From Terriglobia bacterium (GTDB lineage Bacteria > Acidobacteriota > Terriglobia > Terriglobales > Acidobacteriaceae), in the NCBI GenBank assembly GCA_032252755.1, contig JAVUPY010000067.1:118445-182444 (forward strand): 64,000 nt of DNA, written 5' to 3'. The notes under the pieces are model-generated. The model did not search any database. It was not told where the DNA came from and saw only the letters and a program-made list of their open reading frames with translations. How positions within the stretch are numbered: position 1 is the first letter of the stretch; each line of letters opens with the position of its first letter. Positions 44,928 through 53,855 of this stretch are shown one piece after another. The position numbers and the translations under genes are program-made.

Positions 44928-44988
44928 TAGCCAATAGCAATGAGCACTTGCAAGAAATTTTGAGCTGATGGCTACTTGCTAATGGCTA
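44928..44988. repeat. Intergenic inverted repeat
   Basis: TAGCCAATAGCAA (44928-44940) is mirrored with one mismatch by TTGCTAATGGCTA (44976-44988). It lies between convergent genes and reaches the stop of the 60-aa protein. Confidence 0.5.
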
Positions 44989-45168
44989 TCTCTTTATCAG
45001 CCACATCACCCAGCCGGCCAGAATTACCCCGCCGATAAACAATCCGAAGCAATAGGCACCGTAGCTGAGCATGTCTTTCAGCGTGTTCTTCTGCGTGATG
45101 GCGAATACCACCGAGGCGCAGACGGCGAAGATGAGCGCGGCGCTGAAGTGTGAGAGTTGGATGTTCAT
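44986..45168 (-). CDS. Small membrane protein (60 aa)
   Basis: Two membrane segments (FSAALIFAVCASVVFAIT and YGAYCFGLFIGGVILAGWVMWLI). The ATG overlaps the stop of the upstream gene as ATGA, which argues for a real coupled gene. Third gene in the unit with the M24 peptidase. Function unknown. Confidence 0.7.
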   Translation of the reverse strand: MNIQLSHFSAALIFAVCASVVFAITQKNTLKDMLSYGAYCFGLFIGGVILAGWVMWLIKR

Positions 45169-45581
45169 TTCTTTTTCCCGATTGCGATGTGGTAGGCGTC
45201 GATGCAGCAGACGACGTTCAGCAGGCCCGCGACGATGATGTATTTGGTTCCGTAATCAGCGGTAGCGCGGAAGATGGCGCCCTGACCCCAGTCGAAGATC
45301 CGGGTCAGAAAATACAGTCCGCCCGCGCCGATGTCGCCGAAGAATCCGAGGATATCGAGGAGGTCGCCCGTATTGAACGAGTACACTTTGCCCTGCATTC
45401 CGAGGCCGAGGATGAACATGGTGAGAATCGCGGCCATCAACAGCGCTCCGCGAATCCATTTCTTCTGGATCAGGTGTCCAAGGCCGGGGACCAGCCATCC
45501 CGCGATCAGGATCATGATCGAGTATGACGTCGTCTGGTACTGCGGCTGAGTGGTTGTCGTCGTTGTAGCTGCGTTTGCCAT
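45165..45581 (-). CDS. TM2-like/DUF6677-type membrane protein (138 aa)
   Basis: A Thr/Gln-rich start, then IMILIAGWLVPGLGHLIQKKWIRGALLMAAILTMFILGLGM, a pattern like TM2/DUF6677 membrane proteins, and a C-terminal membrane pair (IIVAGLLNVVCCIDAYHIAIGKK). Its start shares one base with the stop of the M24 peptidase gene (TGATG). Function unknown. Confidence 0.75.
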   Translation of the reverse strand: MANAATTTTTTQPQYQTTSYSIMILIAGWLVPGLGHLIQKKWIRGALLMAAILTMFILGLGMQGKVYSFNTGDLLDILGFFGDIGAGGLYFLTRIFDWGQGAIFRATADYGTKYIIVAGLLNVVCCIDAYHIAIGKKK

Positions 45582-46747
45582 CAGATGGTCACGATCTCGT
45601 TCTGGATTCTGCCGGTCACTTCGGCGGCGCCGTTCCTTACCAGCATATCAATTTCAGCGCGCACCCCGAACTCCGGCAGGTAGATGCCCGGTTCGATGGA
45701 GAAAATCGTGTTGGCGATGATCTCGCGCTCATCCTTTGTCTCCAGGTTATCCATGTTGGCGCCGTTGCCGTGAACCTCTAGGCCAATGGAGTGTCCCGTA
45801 CGATGCACGAAGTACTTTCCGTACCCGGCTTTCTCGATAAACGAGCGCACCGCCGCATCCACTTCCCAACCCATGATCTTGCGCTTCGCCGTGAACGCGT
45901 CCTTGACCGTATTGATTCCGACATTCCGCGCGCCGGTCACGATCTCGAAGATCTCGCGATGCCGATCCGGAGGAGCATTACCGACAAAGCCCGTCCAGGT
46001 AATGTCGTAATAAACTGCGTGGGGCTTGTTCACTTTCGCCCACATGTCCAGCAATACCCAGTCGCCCTGGCGAACCGGCTTCGAGGTCTCGGGCGTGGGA
46101 GAGTAGTGCGGATTGCCGGCGTTCTCATTCACGCCGACTATCGGCAGGTCATCCCAGACGAGGTTATCGCGCTTAAAGGCTTCTCCGAGCCACTGCTGAA
46201 TTCCGTACTCATCCCAACCGCCGCTGCGAACCCGCTCCCCGATCTCACGGAACGCCGCTTGCATGATCGGGTCCACCTTGTCGCGAGATTCAAAGTGGGT
46301 CGCGATTTGCTCCGCGGTGAGCGCGGCTTCGAACTGCGCCACCAGGTCCGCAGAACTGACTACCTCGACTCCGAAACTCCGCAACAATTCCAGCGTCCCG
46401 CCATCCACCAGCGAAACGTACATGATGTTGTTATTCGGCGAGTACTGCATGGCCACGCGCTTATAAGGTGCCAGCATTTCGCGCAGGTTCTGGTGCATCT
46501 CCGGCCAGGGCCCGTAGTGCAGTTGCTTGCCGGGCAGGCTGTCCAGGTGCTTCGGTTCCACGCGGTGGTTGAGCTTCACCGGGTCGCCATTCGCCGGGAT
46601 GAGGTAATACCAGCGCCGGGTGACGTGCATCTTCTCCGGCAGCCCGAGAATGGTGTACGCGAGCGGATCGCGATGATGGTGATCGTAGAAAAGCCACGCG
46701 TCGAACTTGCGTTCGCGCAGAGCAGCCTGAATCGCTTGCAGATCCAT
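45581..46747 (-). CDS. M24 family metallopeptidase (Xaa-Pro aminopeptidase-like, 388 aa)
   Basis: N-terminal creatinase-like domain to about residue 165, then the pita-bread catalytic domain. The metal ligands appear in order: Asp in VLLDMWAKV, Asp in VYYDITWTG, His in VHRTGHSIGLEVHG, Glu in FSIEPGIYLPEFG, Glu in RAEIDMLV. ATG 46747 is preceded by GGGAG; the frame is open to 46771. It probably cleaves Xaa-Pro N-termini. It is cytosolic, as there is no signal peptide. Coupled to two membrane proteins downstream and divergent from the S9 peptidase, another proline-specific type. Confidence 0.92.
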   Translation of the reverse strand: MDLQAIQAALRERKFDAWLFYDHHHRDPLAYTILGLPEKMHVTRRWYYLIPANGDPVKLNHRVEPKHLDSLPGKQLHYGPWPEMHQNLREMLAPYKRVAMQYSPNNNIMYVSLVDGGTLELLRSFGVEVVSSADLVAQFEAALTAEQIATHFESRDKVDPIMQAAFREIGERVRSGGWDEYGIQQWLGEAFKRDNLVWDDLPIVGVNENAGNPHYSPTPETSKPVRQGDWVLLDMWAKVNKPHAVYYDITWTGFVGNAPPDRHREIFEIVTGARNVGINTVKDAFTAKRKIMGWEVDAAVRSFIEKAGYGKYFVHRTGHSIGLEVHGNGANMDNLETKDEREIIANTIFSIEPGIYLPEFGVRAEIDMLVRNGAAEVTGRIQNEIVTI

Positions 46748-46883
46748 GTCTCCCGTATTGTAAAGGAGCAAAGTAGATCAGGCGAGCCCTCCCCACCTTT
46801 GCTCCGGAGACTGGCCGCCCCTGCAAGGTTGACGTTCGCGCCGGGTTGCGGTGGAATACCCACGCGCAAATAGGGAGGACTAA

Positions 46884-48845
46884 ATGCGTCTGCTACGAAT
46901 CGTCCTGGTATGTCTCACTCTTGCTTGTTTTGCGGCCGCTCTCTCGGGACCCAAGGATCGCCAGTTGACCGATCCCAAGTCCGTCAACTCAATTTCAAAT
47001 CCGAACGCGAAAGCTGTAACCATAGACGACCTTTTCGTAACCCGTACCATCCGCGGCGCGGTTCTTTCTCCCGATGGGAAGGAGATTGCCGTAACAACGA
47101 ACATGACCGGGCGCACGAATCTGTGGGAGATGTCGTCCGCAGGGTCGTGGCCGGTTCAGTTGATTAACTCTGACGATCGCCAAAGCGACCAACTCTGGTC
47201 GCCGGACAGCCGCTGGATCGCGTACGCGCAGGATAAGGGCGGTAACGAGCTGTACGACGTCTACATCATTTCGCACGATGGCGGCACCCCGATCAATCTC
47301 ACCGACACGCCTGATATTCGGGAACAGCACCCAATCTGGTCGCGTGACGGAAAAGAGATCGCGTGTGCCTACAAGCCGGGAAAGGCGTCGTCGTACGATG
47401 TCGCGCTCATCGATGTCTCATCGCATAAGCTCCGCAAGCTGACGGACGAGAAAGACCCCTCGAGGAGTTGGGACGCAATTGGATTCAGCCCCGATAACCG
47501 GACTCTGTTTGCAACTCGCAGCAACACCGGCTTTGACGATGCGGATGTCTATTCCATCGATATAGCCACCGGCCGCCTGACGAACCTGACACCGCACCAG
47601 GGCAATCAGTTGAACCTTGGCAGCGATGTCTCTCCCGATGGAAAAACCGTCCTCATGACCAGCAATCAAAAGGGTGGATTCCTCAATCTCGCGCTGCTCG
47701 ATGTTGCGTCCAAGAAGCTGCGCTGGATCACCGAGACAGAATGGGAAGTCAGCGCCGGAGTGTTCTCACCCGACGGGTCGCACTTCACTTATTCCATCAA
47801 TGCGGATGGCCGAAGCACGTTGTACCAGGGAGATAGCGCGACGGGGCACAGTGTCGCTTTCAATCTGCCTCCCGGAACAAATGGCTTTCCCGGTAGTCAG
47901 ATATTCACGCCGGACGGACGCAGCATTCTTGTGACGCATGAAGCCGTAAATGCTCCGGGCGATTTGTGGATGTATGACATCTCCACCGGAAAGTCAAAGC
48001 AGATCACGCATACGGCCGTCGCCGGGCTCGGCCCCACGAGTCTCCCGCCGTCCGAGGTCGTTCACTACAAGACTTTTGACGGGCAGACGATTTCGGCGAT
48101 CCTGCAGATCCCGTTCAACCTCAAGCGCGACGGCAGCAATCCTGCGATCATCCTGCCGCACGGCGGACCAACCGGCCAGACAACGGATTATTGGAGCCAC
48201 TGGTCGAACACGTTTGCAACTCATGGCTACATCGTGCTGCAGCCCAACCCGCGCGGTTCGACCGGCTACGGAATGGACTTCCAGCGGGGCAATTACCAGG
48301 ATCTCGGCGGCGGCGATCTCAAGGATGAGATGGCCGGCCTGCAATGGCTGCTTCAGACAGGCTACGTCGATGGAAAGAAGGTTGGAGTTTGGGGCGGATC
48401 GTACGGAGGTTTCATGACGCTGATGCTTGCGGCAAAAGAACCGCAGACATTCGCTGCCGCCGTGGATCTGTTCGGGCCGCTGGACTGGTACACGATGCTG
48501 CAGCACTCCGACCCATTCCTGAACCAGTACATCCGCAGCCTTCTGGGCGATCCCGAGAAGGACCGGAAAATTTATGAAGAGACCTCGCCGATCAATTACG
48601 TCCGGAACATCAAGGCGCCTCTGTTGGTGCTACAGGGCGATAACGATCCGCGTGTTCCGAAGGAAGAGACGGAGCAGCTAGTCAAAATCCTGAAGGAACG
48701 CGGGAACGTGGTCGATGTTGTCTACTACCCGAATGAAGGACACGGGTTTGACAAAGTCGAGCACCAGGTCGATGCCGCAAAACGAAGCTTGGAGTGGTTC
48801 AACAAGTATTTGAAAAATTCGACAACACAGACAACACGGAAATAA
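46884..48845 (+). CDS. S9 family (DPP/acylaminoacyl-peptidase-like) serine peptidase (653 aa)
   Basis: Signal peptide MRLLRIVLVCLTLACFAAAL. A WD40-like beta-propeller spans about residues 50-370 (repeats such as GAVLSPDGKEIAV, LWSPDSRWIAYAQD, PIWSRDGKEIACAY). The alpha/beta hydrolase domain has Ser506 in GGSYGGFMTLM, Asp588 in GDNDPRVP and His620 in EGHGFDKVEH: a complete triad. It would cut dipeptides or acylated residues from peptides in the periplasm. GGGAGG stands before the ATG. Confidence 0.95.
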   Translation: MRLLRIVLVCLTLACFAAALSGPKDRQLTDPKSVNSISNPNAKAVTIDDLFVTRTIRGAVLSPDGKEIAVTTNMTGRTNLWEMSSAGSWPVQLINSDDRQSDQLWSPDSRWIAYAQDKGGNELYDVYIISHDGGTPINLTDTPDIREQHPIWSRDGKEIACAYKPGKASSYDVALIDVSSHKLRKLTDEKDPSRSWDAIGFSPDNRTLFATRSNTGFDDADVYSIDIATGRLTNLTPHQGNQLNLGSDVSPDGKTVLMTSNQKGGFLNLALLDVASKKLRWITETEWEVSAGVFSPDGSHFTYSINADGRSTLYQGDSATGHSVAFNLPPGTNGFPGSQIFTPDGRSILVTHEAVNAPGDLWMYDISTGKSKQITHTAVAGLGPTSLPPSEVVHYKTFDGQTISAILQIPFNLKRDGSNPAIILPHGGPTGQTTDYWSHWSNTFATHGYIVLQPNPRGSTGYGMDFQRGNYQDLGGGDLKDEMAGLQWLLQTGYVDGKKVGVWGGSYGGFMTLMLAAKEPQTFAAAVDLFGPLDWYTMLQHSDPFLNQYIRSLLGDPEKDRKIYEETSPINYVRNIKAPLLVLQGDNDPRVPKEETEQLVKILKERGNVVDVVYYPNEGHGFDKVEHQVDAAKRSLEWFNKYLKNSTTQTTRK

Positions 48846-48874
48846 AGTCCACTCCGTGTCGAGTTTGACCCTGA

Positions 48875-48907
48875 AGAGAAAAGCCGAAGCCCGATATGGG
48901 CTTCGGC
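48875..48907 (-). terminator. Terminator between convergent genes
   Basis: GCCGAAGCCC, loop GATAT, GGGCTTCGGC. On the minus strand it is followed by TTTTCTCT, so it mainly serves the 89-aa membrane-protein gene; the stem could also stop the S9 transcript. Confidence 0.7.
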
Positions 48908-48965
48908 ACACTTCAGGCGTTTTCTGTTCGAACACTCAAAAAACTGGCGCTTTCGTGACTGCCGG

Positions 48966-49235
48966 TTACATGCTGCTCAAGCCCCGGTACACCCACATTC
49001 CCGCAATCACGAGGATCAGGACGCCGGAAGACGCGCCGAGCACGTTGACGAAGGGACTGATGCGGTGCACCTTCGCGAGCAGTGCTTTCTGTTCCTCTTC
49101 CATGTGCGACGCGGAATCATCGAGGAACAACTGGTCATCCTCACGCATCGTCAGGGTGCTGCGATAGATGACGAGGACGATGAGGATGGTCGTTAAAACG
49201 GCCCAAACTATCAGCAGCAGAGTGATGAGCGACAT
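48966..49235 (-). CDS. Small membrane protein with helical linker (89 aa)
   Basis: Two membrane segments (LITLLLIVWAVLTTILIVLVIY and VNVLGASSGVLILVIAGMWVY) separated by an acidic helix (MREDDQLFLDDSASHMEEEQKALLAKV). GAGG six bases before the ATG and a terminator behind it support the gene. Function unknown. Confidence 0.7.
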   Translation of the reverse strand: MSLITLLLIVWAVLTTILIVLVIYRSTLTMREDDQLFLDDSASHMEEEQKALLAKVHRISPFVNVLGASSGVLILVIAGMWVYRGLSSM

Positions 49236-49552
49236 ACGCCACCTCGGGCGGCGGTTCCTGTCGCGTGCATCGGGCGGGCTTAAGTTGTCCGTGCTGCGGC
49301 AGGGAGCCCCATTTGCGCGCGATTATAGCTCTCCGGAAAGGCGGCGGGAGCAAGTATTTTTGCGCTTCGGGGACACATTGAAGCCAACCTGCCTCTCCCG
49401 GCCGACATCGGCCCTGGAGACTGACTTTTGCGACCCGGCGAATCGGACCGGCATCTAACCTATTGAAAGCATTCGGGCACGGCCTTAAGGCATCACACCG
49501 CCTTGTGACCCTATGCTAAAATGAACGAGAACAAGTTCCAGAGGAGATCCTA
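49236..49552. other. Divergent intergenic region
   Basis: 317 bases between the 89-aa membrane protein and the Fe-S carrier gene. Apart from an extended -10-like TGCTAAAAT (49514-49522) about 30 bases before the plus-strand ATG, I see nothing definite. Confidence 0.4.
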
Positions 49553-49918
49553 ATGTCCACGACGACGACCACCCCAGAGGTCAAGAAGTCCGCCCCCATC
49601 ACTCTGAGCGCGAATGCGGTCGCGAAGGTGAAGGAGATCATGGCGCAGCAGAACCCGGTTCCGGCCGGCCTGCGTATCGGCGTCGTCGGCGGCGGCTGCT
49701 CCGGCTTCCAGTACAGCATGAACTTCGAGAATGGCGCGGGCGCCATGGACAAGGTGTTCGACTACGACGGCCTGAAGCTGTTCGTCGACGCCACCTCGCT
49801 CATGTACCTCTCCGGCGTCAATGTCGACTACATCGAGACGCTCGAGGGCGCCGGCTTCAAGTTCGATAACCCGAACGTGAAGAGCACCTGCGGCTGCGGA
49901 TCGTCTTTCAACGTCTAA
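49553..49918 (+). CDS. HesB/IscA/ErpA-type iron-sulfur cluster carrier (121 aa)
   Basis: A-type carrier that passes Fe-S clusters to apo-enzymes. The three ligand Cys are in VGGGCSGFQY and STCGCGSSF; the fold start ITLSANAVAKVKEIMAQQ and FVDATSLMYLSGVNVDYIETLEGAGFKFDNPN are diagnostic. A Thr-rich N-terminal extension of about 12 residues is unusual. GAGGAG six bases before the ATG. No isc or suf gene is adjacent; which A-type subclass it is cannot be told. Confidence 0.95.
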   Translation: MSTTTTTPEVKKSAPITLSANAVAKVKEIMAQQNPVPAGLRIGVVGGGCSGFQYSMNFENGAGAMDKVFDYDGLKLFVDATSLMYLSGVNVDYIETLEGAGFKFDNPNVKSTCGCGSSFNV

Positions 49919-49939
49919 GCCGACTAAAGTTCAAATGAA

Positions 49940-49965
49940 AAAGCCTCGCCGAAAGGCGAGGCTTT
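49940..49965. terminator. Bidirectional terminator
   Basis: AAAGCCTCGCC, loop GAAA, GGCGAGGCTTT, with A-run and T-run on the two sides, between the Fe-S carrier gene and the convergent Big-2 lipoprotein gene. Confidence 0.85.
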
Positions 49966-49995
49966 CTCATCTCATTTCTTCATAAAACAGAACTA

Positions 49996-50943
49996 CTATT
50001 TCAAATTGAATATGACCCCAACCGTATCGTTGTTCGTGTCACTTGAGATTTTGCAACTCGAAATCGCAACTGGCGGCGGAACCGGCGCCGTTGGGATGCA
50101 GTTTGAAGACCACCCGCCAACTGCGGAATCTGCGGCTGCAGTCGCGGTCAGAGTGACTTCGGTCCCAACTGGGAAGTAGCCTGTACAACCATCACCCGAT
50201 GTACAAGTGATTCCAGGCGGATCGCTCACGACTGACCCCGAACCAAGGCCGACGCTATAGATTGTCAGGGATGGCAACTTCACCCCGCCACCGTCGGCGC
50301 TTACAGTCATAGTTGCGGTCTGTGTAATAGTTGCGCCAGTCTGCGTCATAGCAGTGATCGTAGTAGTTCCACTGTTGACTGCCGTAGCAAGCCCTGTGGA
50401 ATTGATCGTCGCGACTCGAACATCACTCGACACCCATCGTACTTGGTTTGTTACATCCGCCGTAATTGGTGCTGAATTGAACGTGCCTATTGCCAAGTAC
50501 TGTGCGGTTTCCCCTACGTTTCCGACCGATTGGTTTGAGGGGATTATCGTAAGAGAGGTTATTTCATGTGGGTCTGTTCCACCGTAATCTACCTTCACTT
50601 CGGCTTTACCCGTAACTACGCCGAGGCTTCCGCCCATCGTCGCGCTGATTTCCGTCGTGCCGCCAGCAACTGCTGTGGCCAATCCGCCTGGATTTATCGT
50701 TGCCACAGCGGGATTGCTGGAATTCCACTGCACTTCCGAAGTCACATCACGAGTTGTGGTGGGATGTGTTCCCTTCGTGTAGGTTGCCGTCGCTCGGAAC
50801 TGAACGGTTTGACCGGGCGCACCCATCTCTTGGGACGAAGGTGAAACCGTGATGGACTGCAGCGTGCGATCCGCACTGCACCCAATAAGGATAACGCCAC
50901 AGGCAAGCATCAATACGGCAAAAATGAGACGCAGGGCCTTCAT
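49996..50943 (-). CDS. Lipoprotein with bacterial Ig-like (Big-2) domains (315 aa)
   Basis: Lipobox VILIGC near residue 22. Two Big-2 domains follow: residues about 30-115 (LQSITVSPSSQEMGAPGQTVQFRATAT, VQWNSSNPAVATINPGGLATAV) and 125-215 (ITSLTIIPSNQSVGNVGETAQYLAIG, VRWVSSDVRVATINSTGLATAV). A C-terminal domain (residues 225-315) with four Cys follows, of the type seen in outer-membrane or extracellular proteins (VSDPPGITC, AGGW-like VGGWSSNC). AGGAGG four bases before the ATG. A surface-exposed or adhesive protein is the family inference. Confidence 0.87.
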   Translation of the reverse strand: MKALRLIFAVLMLACGVILIGCSADRTLQSITVSPSSQEMGAPGQTVQFRATATYTKGTHPTTTRDVTSEVQWNSSNPAVATINPGGLATAVAGGTTEISATMGGSLGVVTGKAEVKVDYGGTDPHEITSLTIIPSNQSVGNVGETAQYLAIGTFNSAPITADVTNQVRWVSSDVRVATINSTGLATAVNSGTTTITAMTQTGATITQTATMTVSADGGGVKLPSLTIYSVGLGSGSVVSDPPGITCTSGDGCTGYFPVGTEVTLTATAAADSAVGGWSSNCIPTAPVPPPVAISSCKISSDTNNDTVGVIFNLK

Positions 50944-51181
50944 ACCGCCTCCTGAAAAGACAAAATTATGGAATCCCAGTTCTGGAGTGCTTTTCGCGAT
51001 GTGCTTGGGGGAAAAGCGATACTGGCGCGCTTTTATGGGGAGTGTTCGGGGGAACCCGTTGCGGGCGCGCTATTTCGCGACGTGCAAAAGCGCACTAATG
51101 GTCTAATACCAAAGTGTTAAGGCGCAGTGACGTTCATCACATGCTACCGCGACTGCCCAAACTACAAAACCGGATACCCGG

Positions 51182-52114
51182 CTACGGATTGTGTGGTTGG
51201 CTGCCGGAAGGCTGGTTCGTGGAAGGGCTGTTCGAGAACCCGCTTGGGTTATTCGAGAACCCGCCTGGGCTGTTGCTGAAACCGCTTGGGCTTCCGAAGG
51301 TCGATCCCGGTTGATTCATCTGTCCTGCGGGCGTGCCTACTGGCGCAGCGTTACCGACAAAAGCTTTCGGGTTATAGGGGCCGGTGATGAGGTTGCCGCG
51401 ATCCTGCGTGGGGTCGTAGACGAACAGCCATTTGTCGTATTCCGATTTCTGGTTGTACTCGTGGAAGCCTTTGGCCTTGCTGGTGCTGGCCACGCCGAGG
51501 ATGGCGCCACCGCCGAAGGTCTGTCCCGCGGGCTTTCCGAAACCGGACTGTCCGAATCCCGAAGGCTGGCCTGTCGGAGAAGATCCAGATTGCGAACCCT
51601 GCGGCCCGAAACTGGTACTCGGCCCGAAATTAGTGCTTGTTCCGAATGTGGATTGCTGACCTTGCTGCCCAGTCGAGGGTTGAGTGGCCGGACCCTGCAG
51701 GCTCGTTCCACCCTGATTCAATGCCCCGCCGACGACTGGCGGCAGTGCGCCGCCGGTTCCGCCGATGGTTCCGGTCCCGCTGCCCTGCTGTCCTAACTGG
51801 ACGTCCCCGAACTTCACCACGCGCCACTTGCCATCCTTCGACATGGGGTCGGTGTAGGCCTTGCGCAGGAAGCGGATGTTGTTGGTGTTCTCCAGTTGCT
51901 CGATGCTGTTGGGGTAGCGGCCGAACTTTTTGTAGTACTTCTTCACCGCGCGCGCGTATTGCGTGCCGCGATGGATCATTTCGATCTCGCGGTCGCGCCT
52001 GATCTGCTGCGCCAGTTTCGGCGCGGCAACCGCCATCGCGATGATGATCAGCGTCAGCGCGATCAGCAGCATCAGGAGAATGACGCCACGCTGGCTATGA
52101 CGGGAACGACGCAC
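51182..52114 (-). CDS. Pseudopilin-like protein with Gly/Gln/Ser-rich C-terminal region (310 aa)
   Basis: A short basic leader (MRRSRHSQRG) precedes the hydrophobic helix VILLMLLIALTLIIIAMAVAA, which looks like a type IV pilin N-terminus cut after the Gly. Residue +5 is Leu, not the usual Glu. The first globular part (RRDREIEMIHRGTQYARAVKKYYKKFGRYPNSIEQLENTN, LRKAYTDPM) matches GspG/pseudopilin. The rest, about residues 105-310, is low complexity with repeated SGF-S-N units at the end, broken by one folded piece (EYDKWLFVYDPTQDRGNLITGPYNP). Last gene of the pilus-type cluster. Confidence 0.8.
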   Translation of the reverse strand: MRRSRHSQRGVILLMLLIALTLIIIAMAVAAPKLAQQIRRDREIEMIHRGTQYARAVKKYYKKFGRYPNSIEQLENTNNIRFLRKAYTDPMSKDGKWRVVKFGDVQLGQQGSGTGTIGGTGGALPPVVGGALNQGGTSLQGPATQPSTGQQGQQSTFGTSTNFGPSTSFGPQGSQSGSSPTGQPSGFGQSGFGKPAGQTFGGGAILGVASTSKAKGFHEYNQKSEYDKWLFVYDPTQDRGNLITGPYNPKAFVGNAAPVGTPAGQMNQPGSTFGSPSGFSNSPGGFSNNPSGFSNSPSTNQPSGSQPHNP

Positions 52115-52132
52115 GGTATACCTCTTGCCGAA

Positions 52133-52684
52133 TCAACCCTGGCCCTGGGACAGGGGAATGCTCTGCCGATTGTTGCTCAGCACGTCCTCGATCTCAACCG
52201 AGGTCGGATTGATCTTGATGATCTTGTAGCGGCGATCCACCACATCACCCTCTTTTGCGACCCAAATATCGTCTCCCCGTGAGAGGAAGATGCGCTTGGG
52301 CTGACCGGGGTGGTTGCCGTAGCCATAAAACTTCAAATTGATTGGTGGCGGCGGTGGCGGCCCCTGGTAAATCGGCTGAGTTTGCTGCTGCTGTGCCATC
52401 GGACTCTGGACGGGCTTCGGTAACTCCGCCTGCAGCAGGAAGATGTTCCTTCCCTTCGATTCGTATTGTGTATTCTCTTCGTCTTTCAAGAGATCGGTGC
52501 GCAGAGTCGGATCGAGCGAGTTAATTGTCTGGCCCTTCATTGCGGCCGTGGTGCCGGCCGAAGACGTTGTGCCGGATGGACCGCTATTCGGGCCCATGAC
52601 CCAGCGCGCCACGTAAAAAATCGCGACGATCACCAGGACGATGGCCAATCCGGTCTTCACCGGGCTGTCTGTTCCGGTCTTCAT
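52133..52684 (-). CDS. PilP/GspC-like inner-membrane protein (183 aa)
   Basis: One N-terminal membrane segment (VKTGLAIVLVIVAIFYVARWVM), a Ser/Thr/Gly linker, a Pro/Gln-rich stretch, then a C-terminal beta-domain (INLKFYGYGNHPGQPKRIFLSRGDDIWVAKEGDVVDRRYKIIKINPTSVEIED). This is the homology-region layout of GspC and PilP, which link the inner-membrane platform to the secretin. The start overlaps the pilO stop (TGATG). Confidence 0.75.
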   Translation of the reverse strand: MKTGTDSPVKTGLAIVLVIVAIFYVARWVMGPNSGPSGTTSSAGTTAAMKGQTINSLDPTLRTDLLKDEENTQYESKGRNIFLLQAELPKPVQSPMAQQQQTQPIYQGPPPPPPINLKFYGYGNHPGQPKRIFLSRGDDIWVAKEGDVVDRRYKIIKINPTSVEIEDVLSNNRQSIPLSQGQG

Positions 52685-53220
52685 CACGCGCTCCTCAGAT
52701 ATGTTTCGAAGTGGATCTCAAGCCGAATCTGGCCGCCCTGGGCGCTACCCAGGTCCACGCTGTTAATCACGAAGAACAACCTGGATCGCTCCAATGCGTT
52801 AACGAACTTCATTTCGCTGGTGTAATCGCCAGTGAACTGGGCTGCGATGTTGACACGTTGCAGACCCGCAATCGACGTATCCTTGGGGTCGTACTTGATG
52901 GCCGAGATCTGCACCTGGTTTTTCGACGCCAGTTCGCCCAGTGTTTCCGAAATCGTGGAGTAACGCACAGGGATGCGGTCGGCATAGAAGGCGGCCTGTT
53001 GCTCCCGAGCCTTGGCCAGTCTCTGGTCCATGTCACGGGCTGGACCAATGTCTTTCAACTTCATCTCGTAATCAGCCTGTAACCGTTTGTACTCGTTGTG
53101 CAGGTACGCCGAGTTTCGTCCGCCTGGCGAGAGGAGCCGAGCCGTAGCTCCCGCGGCGATCACCAGCAGAAGGATCGCGATAATCAGCAGCACGCGGCGT
53201 GCTTCTCGAACGCTCTTCAT
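52684..53220 (-). CDS. pilO: PilO-like protein (178 aa)
   Basis: Inner-membrane protein with one N-terminal helix (VLLIIAILLLVIAAGATARLL), a coiled-coil (EYKRLQADYEMKLKDIGPARDMDQRLAKAREQQAAF) and a ferredoxin-like C-terminal domain (ISAIKYDPKDTSIAGLQRVNIAAQFTGDYTSEMKFVNALERS). This is the PilO/GspM architecture. PilO pairs with PilN in the alignment subcomplex. Four-base overlap with pilN upstream. Confidence 0.8.
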   Translation of the reverse strand: MKSVREARRVLLIIAILLLVIAAGATARLLSPGGRNSAYLHNEYKRLQADYEMKLKDIGPARDMDQRLAKAREQQAAFYADRIPVRYSTISETLGELASKNQVQISAIKYDPKDTSIAGLQRVNIAAQFTGDYTSEMKFVNALERSRLFFVINSVDLGSAQGGQIRLEIHFETYLRSA

Positions 53221-53846
53221 CGCGCACCCTCCGATTTTGCCACTGCTTCCGGCGTTTTCTGCGATGGAAATTCATCGGCCACACGCGAGGGCGTGTAAGT
53301 CGACGTGATTTCGAACATAACAGGATCCGACCCGCTGCTCGTCATTGTTTCAGAGAGCAAGGTAGCCTGCCTGAAGGTCGAAGACTCTTCCATTCGCCGC
53401 ACCAGTTCAATGGCCTTCTCGTGCGAGTTGCCGCCGACGGTCAGGTGAATGCCGAGCCGGTTATCTTTGGCGAATTCCGGCTTGATGGAAACCACGTGCA
53501 GTCCCTGCGGCATCATCCGTTCCAGGTCCATGAAGATGCGGGTCCACGAAAGCGATTTTCTCTGGATGGCGTCGTTCAGGAACCGGGACTTCTCCGCAAT
53601 CACTTTGTTTCCGGGTTCGTTCAGCGTTGCGATCGCCGCTGCCCGAGTTTTGTCGAGCGCGTCCATCTTCTGGTGCATGTCCGCAATCTGCGCGTTGATG
53701 GTTCTTGAGTCGCGCCAATTGCGCACCGCCATGAAGACCAGCATCGCCGTTGCCGCCGCCAGAACCAGCGTGAGCAGACCCCATTTCGCGAGGAACTTGC
53801 GAACGTCCTCGTACGGTTGGGTCGCGAGATTGATATTCAGCCGCAT
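53217..53846 (-). CDS. pilN: PilN-like fimbrial assembly protein (209 aa)
   Basis: Short cytosolic N-terminus INLATQPYEDVRKF (the PilN segment that binds PilM), membrane helix LLTLVLAAATAMLVFMAV, coiled-coil, then a ferredoxin-like domain (WTRIFMDLERMMPQGLHVVSIKPEF, LGIHLTVGGNSHEKAIELVRRMEES). Overlaps pilO by four bases and follows pilM by ten. Confidence 0.85.
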   Translation of the reverse strand: MRLNINLATQPYEDVRKFLAKWGLLTLVLAAATAMLVFMAVRNWRDSRTINAQIADMHQKMDALDKTRAAAIATLNEPGNKVIAEKSRFLNDAIQRKSLSWTRIFMDLERMMPQGLHVVSIKPEFAKDNRLGIHLTVGGNSHEKAIELVRRMEESSTFRQATLLSETMTSSGSDPVMFEITSTYTPSRVADEFPSQKTPEAVAKSEGAR

Positions 53847-53855
53847 GAAATTTCC

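Noticed and set aside
45791..46873. 360-codon plus-strand frame across the M24 peptidase gene
   Set aside because: Antisense shadow; Arg/His/Val-rich composition typical of a reverse frame.
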